A DNA stretch of 64,000 nt from the NCBI GenBank assembly GCA_030770545.1, contig CM061093.1, positions 434,001 through 498,000 on the forward strand. The letters run 5' to 3'. The stretch's first letter is position 1, and every line of letters starts with the position of its first letter. Source of the DNA: Macropodus opercularis. Its lineage: Eukaryota; Chordata; Actinopteri; Anabantiformes; Osphronemidae. Positions 10,518 through 19,557 of the stretch are shown here, one piece after another. Under the pieces are notes generated by a model. The model was given only the letters and a program-made list of their open reading frames with translations. It was not told where the DNA came from and searched no databases. Made by a program: the position numbers and the translations under genes.

Positions 10518-11780
10518 TTATTTCTTCCGTCTGTTTGCAGATACGCCCCTGTGGATTTTATGCTCTTGTAATACGCGCAGCTTCTTGCGCGCTGATAGGA
10601 GCCGCGCTATGTCTATTTCCAGATCAGAGTCGTCCGCCTGCAGTTCATCCGGTGGGGTGTGTTGCGTCCGGGTTGTCTGCGAAGACTGCGAGGCAGTCGC
10701 CTCGGTCAAAGCACTGAGAGGGAATATATTCCCAGAGGCCGAAAGCTCGGCTGACGCGCTGCCCTCTCCCTCATCCTGCTGAACGCCTGTGTCGCGCTGT
10801 GCGTCTTCCTCACCGAGATCCAGCGGCGCAGCATCCAAGTTCGGGCCGATGTCTGAGGTGGCACAGACCACTGTGTGCAGCGGCTTGGGTGACTCAGCAC
10901 CACTAGAACTCTCCTCACCCCCGCCGCTAGATGTCTCCATGTCCATCTCTCCAACCTCATCGCATGCAGCTCGTTCACTAGGCTGCCCCCCCAAGTCACC
11001 CGCCTCCGGCTCGGGCTGCCCAGTCGAGCTCCTGTCAGACTCACTTCTCAGACAGACGCAATTGTCTAGGGTGTTGTTGCATAGACTGCATTTAGCCGAG
11101 AGCTTGGTACATTCTCTAGCATAGTGTCCTTGGGCACCGCAGCGATGACAAGTGAACTCTGGGCAGTCGCGTAGGATGTGCCCCGGTTTCATACAGAGCC
11201 TGCATACTCTGACTTGCCTGTCATGAATAACTCTGAAGTATTCAAAACCTCCAGCGGTGTTGAATCTCGCCGAATACGGTAGCGATTGCACGGTCTCAGT
11301 AAATTTGACCTTCACATATCGTGTTCCATCAGCAATCTGTGTGCCCGGCCACATGCGCCTTTTAATGGGGGAGACTGCTTTCACCCCCCAATCTCGTAGC
11401 TTATTCAAAATATCATCATCCGGTATGTAGACCGGCAAGCCCAGGAATGACACTACTAGCTCGTCATTTCCGAGTTCTCTGGCCATGACACACACATCTC
11501 CTATCTTGAATCCATCCAGTAATTTTGCTTTCCCCGTCTCGTGGCTCATTGTTACCTCATATTTCTTTCCCCCGATGTACCGGCATGCGGTCAAGCCTCC
11601 ACACAGCTCACGCGTACACTTCATCAATTCCATAGGCGTCACGGTGCTTTCCCCCTCCAGCTCCAGGCTAACTGTTAAATCCTGCCTGTAGTTATCCGTC
11701 ATCCTTGGTCCAGAGTTGCTGCCAGTGAGTCCTCCTTGCTGCACCTGCACCGAGGTCGTCGATCCGATCGCTTGCGCCAT
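10518..11780 (-). CDS. LINE ORF1 protein, CCHC zinc-knuckle RNA-binding (copy 2)
   Basis: A 420-residue frame starting at the ATG at 11780 (MAQAIG). It is identical in protein sequence to the copy 1 ORF1, with the same two CX2CX4HX4C knuckles at about 193-206 and 211-224. Identity follows from the recent block duplication, so an intact frame here is not independent evidence of selection. No ORF2 follows apart from the short remnant. Confidence 0.9.
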   Translation of the reverse strand: MAQAIGSTTSVQVQQGGLTGSNSGPRMTDNYRQDLTVSLELEGESTVTPMELMKCTRELCGGLTACRYIGGKKYEVTMSHETGKAKLLDGFKIGDVCVMARELGNDELVVSFLGLPVYIPDDDILNKLRDWGVKAVSPIKRRMWPGTQIADGTRYVKVKFTETVQSLPYSARFNTAGGFEYFRVIHDRQVRVCRLCMKPGHILRDCPEFTCHRCGAQGHYARECTKLSAKCSLCNNTLDNCVCLRSESDRSSTGQPEPEAGDLGGQPSERAACDEVGEMDMETSSGGGEESSSGAESPKPLHTVVCATSDIGPNLDAAPLDLGEEDAQRDTGVQQDEGEGSASAELSASGNIFPLSALTEATASQSSQTTRTQHTPPDELQADDSDLEIDIARLLSARKKLRVLQEHKIHRGVSANRRKK

Positions 11781-12020
11781 TGTCCGTTCAAAAGAACCAA
11801 TATGTTGCCAAGAAAAGTTTGAGGGCGAAGTCCCGCACGCCGAAAGAGCCCCCCCCCCCCAGCCAGCGGCAGCCGCCGGGGGACAGAGAGAAAAGAAAAA
11901 ACACACAGAAAGCCGAATAAGTAAAAGGAGCAAAGGTAATAGGAAGAAAAAATCGAAAAAATCGAGAAAAAGTGGCGAGAGAAGCGGCTCACAAACACCT
12001 CAGCGTCTCACACACGTGCT

Positions 12021-14207
12021 CAGAACAGGCCATTCTAAGCGTTTTGGCACTGTTTCCAGCCTCAGTGATGCTTTAAGCTGCTGCATCTTAATGCAAGCAA
12101 TGGCAATGAAGTTTTTGTTCTAGATATGTTGCAAATAAATCCTTGAAGCAGGAAAACACCTTTAAAATGCATTTAAATCACTTTGATTAAAGTAGTGTTC
12201 ATTTGGTCTGAAATGCACAGAACAGGCGATTCTAAGCGTTTTCGCACGGTTTCCAGCCTCAGTGATGCTTTAAGCTGCTGCATCTTAATGCAAGCAATGG
12301 CAATGAAGTTTTTGTTCTAGATATGTTGCAAATACATCCTTGAAGCAGGCAAACACCTTTAAATTGCATTTAAATCATTTAGACCAAAGTACTGTACTTT
12401 TGGTCTGAAATGCACAGAACAGGCGATTCTAAGCGTTTTGGCACTGTTTCCAGCCTCAGTGATGCTATAAGCTGTTGGATTCTAATGCAAGCATTGCCAA
12501 TGAAGTTTCTGTGCTAGATATGATCCAAATACATCCCTGAAGCAAGCAAACACCTTTAAAATGCATAAAAATCATTTAGACCAAAGTACTGTACTTTTGG
12601 TCTGAAATGCACAGAACAGGCGATTCTAAGCGTTTTGGCACTGTTTCCAGCCTCAGTGATGCTCTAAGCTGTTGCATTCTAATGCAAGCAATGCCAATGA
12701 AGTTTCTGTGCTAGATATGATCCAAATACATCCCTGAAGCAAGCAAACACCTTTAAAATGCATTTAAATCACTTTGATTAAAGTAGTGTTCTTTTGGTCT
12801 GAAATGCACAAAACAAGGCGATTCTAAGCGTTTTGGCACTGTTTCCAGCCTCAGTGATGCTTTAAGCTGTTGCATCTTAATGCAGGCAATGCCAATGAAG
12901 TTTCTGTGCTAGATATGTTCCAAATACATCCCTGAAGCAGGAAAACACCTTTAAAATGCATTTAAATAACTTTGATTAAAGTAGTGTTCTTTTGGTCTGA
13001 AATGCACAGAACAGGCGAGTCTAAGCGTTTTCGCACGGTTTCCAGCCTCAGTGATGCTTTAAGCTGCTAAATCTTAATGCACCAATGCCAATGAAGTTTC
13101 TGTGCTAGATATGATCCAAATACATCCCTGAAGCAGGAAAACACATTTAAAATGCATTTAAATCACTTTGATTGAAGTAGTGTTCTTTTGGTCTAAATTG
13201 CACAGAACAGGCGATTCTAAGCGTTTTCGCACTGTTTCCAGCCTCAGTGATGCTTTAAGCTGCTGCATTCTAATGCAAGCAATGCCAATTAAGATTCTGT
13301 GCTAGATATGATCCAAATACATCCCTGAAGCAGGAAAACACATTTAAAATGCATTTAAATAACTTTGATTGAAGTAGTATTCTTTTGGTCTTAAATGCAT
13401 AGAACAGGCGAGTCTAAGCGTTTTCGCACTGTTTCCAGCCTCAGTGATGCTCTAAGCTGTTGCATTCTAATGCAAGCAATGCCAATTAAGATTCTGTGCT
13501 AGATATGATCCAAATACATCCCTGAAGCAGGAAAACACATTTAAAATGTATTTAAATAACTTTGATTAAAGTAGTGTTCTTTTGGTCTGAAATGCACAGA
13601 ACAGGCGATTCTAAGCGTTTTGGCACTGTTTCCAGCCTGAGTGATGCTTTAAGCTGCTGCATCTTAATGCAGGCAATGGCAATGAAGTTTTTGTTCTAGA
13701 TATGTTCCAAATACATCCCTGAAGCAGGAAAACACCTTTAAAATGCATTTAAATCACTTTGATTGAAGTAGTGTTCTTTTGGTCTTAAATGCACAGAACA
13801 GGCGATTCTAAGCGTTTTGGCACTGTTTCCAGCCTCAGTGATGCTTTAAGCTGTTGCATCTTAATGCAAGAAATGTGAATAAAGTTTCTGTGCTAGATAT
13901 GATCCAAATACATCCCTGAAGCAGGCAAACACCTTTAAAATGTATTTTAATAACTTTGATTGAAGTAGTGTTCTTTTGGTCTGAAATGCACAGAACAGGC
14001 GATTCTAAGCGTTTTCGCACTGTTTCCAGCCTCAGTGATGCTTTAAGCTGCTAAATCTTAATGCACCAATGCCAATGAAGTTTCTGTGCCAGATATGATC
14101 CAAATACATCCCTGAAGCAAGCAAACACCTTTAAAATGCATTTAAATCACTTTCATTGAAGTAGTGTTCTTTTGGTCTGAAATGCACAGAACAGGCGATT
14201 CTAAGCG
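12021..14207. repeat. 197-bp satellite array
   Basis: About 11 units between LINE copies 2 and 3. The first is the GGCC junction unit. A unit near 12565 has 'gcataaaaatcatttagacc' where others read 'gcatttaaatcac', a local rearrangement. No gene is seen. Confidence 0.92.
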
Positions 14208-14282
14208 TTTTTTTTTTTTTTTTTTTTTTTTCCAAGCGTTTTTTATTTATTTTTTTTTTTTTATTTTTTTTTTTTTTTTTTT
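14208..14282 (-). other. Composite A-tail of LINE copy 3 with a target-like fragment
   Basis: The tail reads 24 T, then 'ccaagcg', then further T-rich sequence broken by single A residues. The 'aagcgtttt' at 14234-14242 repeats the satellite target at the tail junction (14203-14211). This could come from slippage or a second priming event during target-primed reverse transcription, or from a later tail-into-tail insertion. Confidence 0.55.
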
Positions 14283-14382
14283 ATTACACATATCCAGAGC
14301 TAATACAGCATCCATCTCTGCACCTCTGTCTCATTACATGTCAGTTTCAGAACAAGGTTGCCTGATTCAATTCCTAAAAGCA

Positions 14383-17300
14383 TTAAAACAGGAACAGCAG
14401 CCGCTCATTTTCGAGCTGGCACCATGTAGTGTCTTTAAGGTAGTCACCATCAAAAGAGTCTTTGTCTACTGAGTAGACTGTCTTCAAGTGCAGTTTTAAA
14501 GAGTTTCTGAAGACTTTCCATGCGTCCAGATGTTTCTTTTCATGTAGGGAGTAATTCCTGCTGAGGAGGTTAGAGTGTCGGGCTATGGACAGTGCTGTGT
14601 TAATCGCCAGGCTGTTGATATTGTACTGGACTTGCGATGTACCGAAAAGCCATGTCCAGTCAACATCTTCCAAACACCTGAAATTACAGGTGGTGTGAAG
14701 GAAGTCCTGAACCAAGTTTCTCAACCGCTTTGTCACCGGGCACTCTAAGAGCAGGTGCTCTAGCGTTTCGTCCTCGTGCCCGCATCTGGTGCATTCCTTA
14801 GAGAAGCGGGTTGGGTAAATGCGCTGCAGGACAGTACCACAAAGAATTTTTCTGTGTCTGATTTTAAAGTCAGTGTTGAAAACCTGGTGCGGGATGTGCT
14901 TGAATTTGATATTCAACCATATTCTGGAAATATCCACTCCTGGGAAAAACAGTGACCATGTTTTTTCTGCTGCTGGCCTTTGGAGAATCCCAGCAATGAA
15001 AAGTTTATAGAGTGTTCCAGTGCTGGCCTCTTGCAGGGGTGTTTGCGGCTCTGTGACACACAGTGTGAACTCTGGACCCTTGTGCTGTGGCTCGGCGCTG
15101 TTGCTGGAGAGCAGGCATTTCCAGCTGTCCGGGAGTGCATTCTCTAGCCTGCGGCAGAAGGAGGAGATGGTATACCTTTGTGGTGAAATTCCCCTAGCCC
15201 GCACCTCTCTTTCTACCTTTTGGCTATCAATAGAGCCATTGCTATCAACAATGTCTCCCACACTGCGCAAGCCCGCTTCGTCGAGGACCTTGCAAGCCAG
15301 AGCTCCCCCCCGGCGCGTTAAACACGGGTTTCTGAAGAGGGGCTGCGCCAAGACCTGGCCTCTGCCATCTGTTATGCTCTGCAAGCGTGGGCGCAGGGCT
15401 GCCCATGCTCGAACTACCTCTCTGTAAAACGGTGGGAGAACGTACAAATTGTATGCTACGGGGATGGTGCATAAATTATAGGGTCCATGTGGTCCAAGCT
15501 TGCACAGCCAGTAGTGCATCGTGTCTTTCCATTGGTGATGTTGCGTGTCGTCGAGGTATTTCTTGACCGTCTTAATTCTGATTGCCTTCAGCTTGCTCTG
15601 TATGTCTAGTAGTCCTAGACCACCGTCAGAGGTATCCCCTATAAGGGTGTTGTGCGCCACCAGATTCTGCTTCGCCCTCCACAAAAAATGCGTCACCATA
15701 TGGTTCAGTTCACGCATCACAGCGGCGGGCATGTCGTGAACATGCAGCATGTGGTTTAGTTTGGAGAGGACCAGGGCATTGGCTACAACCACTCTACCTT
15801 TGAGGGAGAGTCCCCTCAATTTCCACAAGGAGAGAACCCTTTTCATTTTCTGAGTCAGCTCGTCCCAGCTCTTGTCTCTGGCCTTTGCCATGTCAGGTCC
15901 CAGGTAGACCCCAAGAACCCGCACCATGGATTCGACTTCCCTGAATCCCCATCTGCCTGCTGTCTTAAAAGCGCCGCCACAGTAGAGGACTTCAGACTTG
16001 CCAGTATTAATTTTGGCGCCTGACGCCGTCCCGTACGTGTGCAGATGTTGCAGGGTTTGCTGGACATCCCGCTCACCTCTGACCATTATTGTGATGTCAT
16101 CCGCATACTGGACTAATTTGACAGTGTTGCCCTGTGGAGTTGGAATCCCTTTGATCTCCTGGTCTCGCAGGATAAGAAGGGCGAGAGGTTCTGCAGCGAT
16201 GCTGTATAGTAAAGAAGAGAGAGGACAGCCCTGCCTGACTGATCTTTTGAGCTGGAAGATATCAGTGCACGTTCCATTAATTTTGACTCTGCTATAGGCA
16301 TTACTATAAAGCAGGCTAATCCAGGTGACAAACTTATTGCCAAAGCCAAATGATCGCAGTGCGCTGTATAGGAAGTTGTGTTCGACCATGTCAAAGGCCT
16401 TCTCCAGGTCCACAGTGAGGAGGATGCCTCCCTGATGTGACATAGTGGACAGGGTGTCCCTAACGGTATTAATGGAGTCTGAGATGTCCCTGCCCGGAAT
16501 GCCATATGTCTGATTATGTCCAATGATTGTGCCTATTACCGTTTTCAGCCTGTTGGCTAGTGTCTTGGCAAGGATTTTGTAGTCTGAGTTTAACAAGCTG
16601 ATCGGTCTATAGTTTTCTAAGAGTGTGCTGTCCCCTTTCTGCTTAAATATTAGAGAGATCAGGCCTAGGGTAAGCGAGTCTGGCAGGACATGCGTGTGTT
16701 CCATGTATTGGAAGAGCCTGAGCAATATTGGAGTGAGCTGATTCTGGAATACCTTGTAAAACTCACCGGGCAGGCCATCCGAGCCAGGACTCTTGTTGTT
16801 GTTCAGTCCATCGATTGCAGTAGAGATCTCCTGCGCCGTTAGGTGGCTGTCGCAGAACTCCTTGTCCTCTTCCGAGAGTGTTGCGTCTACCACAGAAAGT
16901 AAGGAGTCGATGCTCTGTGATGCACTATTCTGTGATCGGAAGAGACGTTTGTAGAAATTGTGAGTTTCCTGAGTTATTTCTGCGGGATCCGTGGTGAGGC
17001 TTTTATCCTGTTTTGTCAGGCTGTGGATGACCTTGCTTTCTTGTCTGTGTTTTTCCAGTCCCAGGAAGAAGGCAGTGCATCTCTCCCCCTCAACTAGGTA
17101 CTGGGCTCTGCTCCGGATCGCTGCCCCTCTGCATCTGTCTATTTCTATCCTGTCTAGCTGTTCTTTGATATACAAATAAGATTCTAATGGGTAGTGTGGT
17201 ATGGCATCAATATTGCGCGCCTCTTGTTCCAACTGACTCCGCCACGCAGCCTCCTCCCGCAGTTGTTCCTCTTTTCGCCGTTTGCTGTGCATAATGCTGA

Positions 17301-18165
17301 GTGATTTGATCTTCAGTTTTATGTATTCCCACCAGATGGAGACATTGTCCACGAAATGGACCTCAGCTGCAGCTTTGGCGAGGAACAGGTATATGTGGTC
17401 CCTGTAGGCTTTATCCAACAGCAGCGCTGTGTTCAAACACCAAAATCCTCTGGGGTTTCCGATGCGTGGCCTGTGCAGTCTGAAGGTGAAGAAGGCATGG
17501 TCACTCCATGCATTGAAGGTGTAGTTCGCGCCAGAAATGTGCTTCACTACTGTAGAAGAGGCCAGACAAAAGTCAATTCTTGACTGCTTTATTATGTGTA
17601 GCACTTGTTGTCTGCGGGAGAACGCCCTAGTACGCGGGTGTGTGACCCTCCAAATATCGATAAGCCCATACGATTGTATGAGTCTGTAGATCGCTGGACG
17701 GCTGACATCCCCCGTGAACACATTATTGTTGGAAACATCCATAGGTGTGAGAGCCACGTTGAAGTCTCCGACTAATAAACAATTTTGTCCGCAATATTGA
17801 GCCATGCCCTGAAAGAATCGTCTTCTATCTGTCTTCACATTTGGTGCGTATACATTCAGCAGCGTATATGCAGCGGAATTTGTCACAAATGTGCAAACAA
17901 TCAGTCTGCCTTCCAAATCGTGATGAACATGCCTAATATCAGTAACCGAAGCGCTCTTAAAACAGACGGCGACTCCACATGACTTGTCCGTCCCTGGTGA
18001 TGTGAAAATGGGTCCCCCCCACTTCGCTCTTATGTACCGCTCTGTGCAGGAGGTCCAGTGAGTCTCTTGGAGGCAAACTATGTCAGCCTGCACCGAGGCA
18101 AAGAAACTGTTGATTTTGTCACTCGAGCGTAGCCCGGAGGCGTTAAAGGAGAGGATCAAAACCAT
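14383..18165 (-). CDS. LINE ORF2: AP endonuclease / reverse transcriptase (copy 3)
   Basis: 1260 residues. I start it at the ATG giving MVLILSFNASGLRS, because the same start aligns in copy 4; the frame is open five codons further upstream only via a GTG. The N-terminal AP-like endonuclease has SFN (about 6-8), QET (33-35), GDFN (133-136), RIDF and SDH (about 221-223). It would nick target DNA. The reverse transcriptase has NYRPISLL (about 518-525), VDLEKAFD with catalytic Asp 586, RQGCPLSS, and YADD at about 687-690. A C-terminal CX2CX8HX4C motif begins at about 1125. There are no stops or frameshifts. Two oddities against copy 4 are AFDM for AFDR and KRSVRQG for KRGVRQG. The protein probably primes cDNA synthesis at satellite T-runs. 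Confidence 0.93.
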   Translation of the reverse strand: MVLILSFNASGLRSSDKINSFFASVQADIVCLQETHWTSCTERYIRAKWGGPIFTSPGTDKSCGVAVCFKSASVTDIRHVHHDLEGRLIVCTFVTNSAAYTLLNVYAPNVKTDRRRFFQGMAQYCGQNCLLVGDFNVALTPMDVSNNNVFTGDVSRPAIYRLIQSYGLIDIWRVTHPRTRAFSRRQQVLHIIKQSRIDFCLASSTVVKHISGANYTFNAWSDHAFFTFRLHRPRIGNPRGFWCLNTALLLDKAYRDHIYLFLAKAAAEVHFVDNVSIWWEYIKLKIKSLSIMHSKRRKEEQLREEAAWRSQLEQEARNIDAIPHYPLESYLYIKEQLDRIEIDRCRGAAIRSRAQYLVEGERCTAFFLGLEKHRQESKVIHSLTKQDKSLTTDPAEITQETHNFYKRLFRSQNSASQSIDSLLSVVDATLSEEDKEFCDSHLTAQEISTAIDGLNNNKSPGSDGLPGEFYKVFQNQLTPILLRLFQYMEHTHVLPDSLTLGLISLIFKQKGDSTLLENYRPISLLNSDYKILAKTLANRLKTVIGTIIGHNQTYGIPGRDISDSINTVRDTLSTMSHQGGILLTVDLEKAFDMVEHNFLYSALRSFGFGNKFVTWISLLYSNAYSRVKINGTCTDIFQLKRSVRQGCPLSSLLYSIAAEPLALLILRDQEIKGIPTPQGNTVKLVQYADDITIMVRGERDVQQTLQHLHTYGTASGAKINTGKSEVLYCGGAFKTAGRWGFREVESMVRVLGVYLGPDMAKARDKSWDELTQKMKRVLSLWKLRGLSLKGRVVVANALVLSKLNHMLHVHDMPAAVMRELNHMVTHFLWRAKQNLVAHNTLIGDTSDGGLGLLDIQSKLKAIRIKTVKKYLDDTQHHQWKDTMHYWLCKLGPHGPYNLCTIPVAYNLYVLPPFYREVVRAWAALRPRLQSITDGRGQVLAQPLFRNPCLTRRGGALACKVLDEAGLRSVGDIVDSNGSIDSQKVEREVRARGISPQRYTISSFCRRLENALPDSWKCLLSSNSAEPQHKGPEFTLCVTEPQTPLQEASTGTLYKLFIAGILQRPAAEKTWSLFFPGVDISRIWLNIKFKHIPHQVFNTDFKIRHRKILCGTVLQRIYPTRFSKECTRCGHEDETLEHLLLECPVTKRLRNLVQDFLHTTCNFRCLEDVDWTWLFGTSQVQYNINSLAINTALSIARHSNLLSRNYSLHEKKHLDAWKVFRNSLKLHLKTVYSVDKDSFDGDYLKDTTWCQLENERLLFLF

Positions 18166-18191
18166 GGAAAAGATAGTCACAGTATTTATTG

Positions 18192-19454
18192 TTATTTCTT
18201 CCGTCTGTTTGTAGATGCGCTCCTGTGGATTTTATGCTCTTGCAATACGCGCAGCTTCTTGCGCGCTGATAGGAGCCGCGCTATGTCTATTTCCAGATCA
18301 GAGTCGTCCGCCTGCAGTTCATCCGGTGGGGTGTGTTGCATCCGGGTTGTCTGCGAAGACTGCGAGGCAGTCGCCTCGGTCAGAGCACTAAGAGGGAACA
18401 TATTCCCAGAGGCCGAAAGCACGGCTGACGCGCTGCCCTCTCCCTCATCCTGCTGAACGCCTGTGTCGCGCTGTGCGTCTTCCTCACCGAGATCCAGCGG
18501 CGCAGCATCCAAGTTCGGGCCGATGTCTGAGGTGGCACAGACCACTGTGTGCAGCGGCTTGGGTGACTCAGCCCCACTAGAACTCTCCTCACCCCCGCCG
18601 CTAGATGTCTCCATGTCCATCTCTCCAACCTCATCGCATGCAGCTCGTTCACTAGGCTGCTCCCCCAAGTCACCCGCCTCCGGCTCCGGCTGCCCAGTCG
18701 AGCTCCTGTCAGACTCACTTCTCAGACAGACGCAGTTGTCCAGGGCGTTGTTGCATAGACTGCATTTAGCCGAGAGCTTGGTACATTCTCTAGCATAGTG
18801 TCCTTGGGCACCGCAGCGATGGCAGGTGAACTCTGGGCAGTCGCGTAGGATGTGCCCCGGTTTCATGCAGAGCCTGCATACTCTGACTTGCCTGTCATGA
18901 ATAACTCTGAAGTATTCAAAACCTCCAGCGGTGTTGAATCTCGCCGAATACGGTAGCGATTGCACGGTATCAGTGAATTTAACCTTCACATATCGTGTTC
19001 CATCAGCAATCTGTGTGCCCGGCCACATGCGCCTTTTAATGGGGGAGACTGCTTTCACCCCCCATCCTCGTAGCTTATTCAAAATATCATCATCCGGTAT
19101 GTAGACCGGCAAGCCCAGGAATGACACTACTAGCTCGTCATTTCCGAGTTCTCTGGCCATGACACACACATCTCCTATCTTGAATCCATCCAGTAACTTT
19201 GCTTTCCCCGTCTCGTGGCTCATTGTTACCTCATATTTCTTTCCCCCGATGTACCGGCATGCGGTCAAGCCTCCACACAGCTCACGCGTACACTTCATCA
19301 ATTCCATAGGCGTCACGGTGCTTTCCCCCTCCAGCTCCACGCTAACTGTTAAATCCTGCCTGTAGTTATCCGTCATCCTTGGTCCAGAGTTGCTGCCAGT
19401 GAGTCCTCCTTGCTGCACCTGCCCCGAGGTCGTCGATCCGATCGCTTGCGCCAT
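18192..19454 (-). CDS. LINE ORF1 protein, CCHC zinc-knuckle RNA-binding (copy 3)
   Basis: 420 residues from the ATG at 19454 (MAQAIGSTTSGQV). Roughly residues 35-175 have RRM-like character, with a block SFLGLPVYIPDDDI near 111-124. Two CX2CX4HX4C knuckles sit at C193-C206 and C211-C224, and a third Cys cluster at 231-243. The C-terminus is acidic and Ser-rich with a basic end. The frame stays open upstream through the whole 5' UTR to a GTG near 19673. In copies 1 and 2 a one-base difference in the G homopolymer breaks that extension, so I treat it as untranslated. ORF2 begins 26 nt after the stop, which would suit reinitiation on one transcript. Confidence 0.92.
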   Translation of the reverse strand: MAQAIGSTTSGQVQQGGLTGSNSGPRMTDNYRQDLTVSVELEGESTVTPMELMKCTRELCGGLTACRYIGGKKYEVTMSHETGKAKLLDGFKIGDVCVMARELGNDELVVSFLGLPVYIPDDDILNKLRGWGVKAVSPIKRRMWPGTQIADGTRYVKVKFTDTVQSLPYSARFNTAGGFEYFRVIHDRQVRVCRLCMKPGHILRDCPEFTCHRCGAQGHYARECTKLSAKCSLCNNALDNCVCLRSESDRSSTGQPEPEAGDLGEQPSERAACDEVGEMDMETSSGGGEESSSGAESPKPLHTVVCATSDIGPNLDAAPLDLGEEDAQRDTGVQQDEGEGSASAVLSASGNMFPLSALTEATASQSSQTTRMQHTPPDELQADDSDLEIDIARLLSARKKLRVLQEHKIHRSASTNRRKK

Positions 19455-19530
19455 TGTCCGTTCAAAAGAACCAATATGTTGCCAAGAAAAGTTTGAGGGC
19501 GAAGTCCCGAACGCCGAAGGAGCCCCCCCC

Positions 19531-19557
19531 CCCCCAGCCAGCGGCAGCCGCCGGGGG
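19531..19557 (-). promoter_or_regulatory. G-rich 5' UTR hairpin (LINE copy 3)
   Basis: Sense RNA arms CCCCCGGC and GCTGGGGG with an 11-nt loop, 76 nt before the ORF1 ATG. The G arm is part of a 13-base G run in sense. Confidence 0.6.

Larger units (their letters stand above)
10266..12020 (-). mobile_element. LINE copy 2: ORF1-only, duplicate of copy 1
   Basis: Same structure, junction points and flanks as LINE copy 1, with a 29-base instead of 32-base T-run at its 3' end (10266-10294). The matching satellite flanks show that it arose by duplication of the block and not by a separate retrotransposition. The ORF2 remnant ends at the TAA at 10405-10403, the G-rich hairpin is at 11856-11882 and the 5' CACGTG is at 12013-12018. 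Confidence 0.9.
8174..12466. repeat. Large duplicated block (second copy of 1-4493)
   Basis: Satellite, island and LINE are repeated together. The offset is 8173 up to about 1570, then 7976 to the LINE tail, then 7973 inside the LINE. The first change equals exactly one 197-bp unit lost in this copy near 9740. The second is a 3-base difference in A-tail length. The copies diverge at about 4494/12467. The near identity, including both LINEs, points to a recent duplication. Confidence 0.88.

Noticed and set aside
14190..14210. Ordinary target-site duplication around LINE copy 3 (and copy 1)
   Set aside because: The flanks look alike because both are satellite, but they differ at several bases (for example 'gcgattctaagcg' versus 'gccattaagcg'). 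Similarity is expected from the tandem array, so no true duplication can be assigned.
18166..18180. ORF2 starting at the upstream in-frame GTG (18180 or 42055)
   Set aside because: A GTG start is unlikely in a eukaryotic mRNA, and the next ATG (18165, 42025) aligns between the two lineages at the start of the endonuclease domain.
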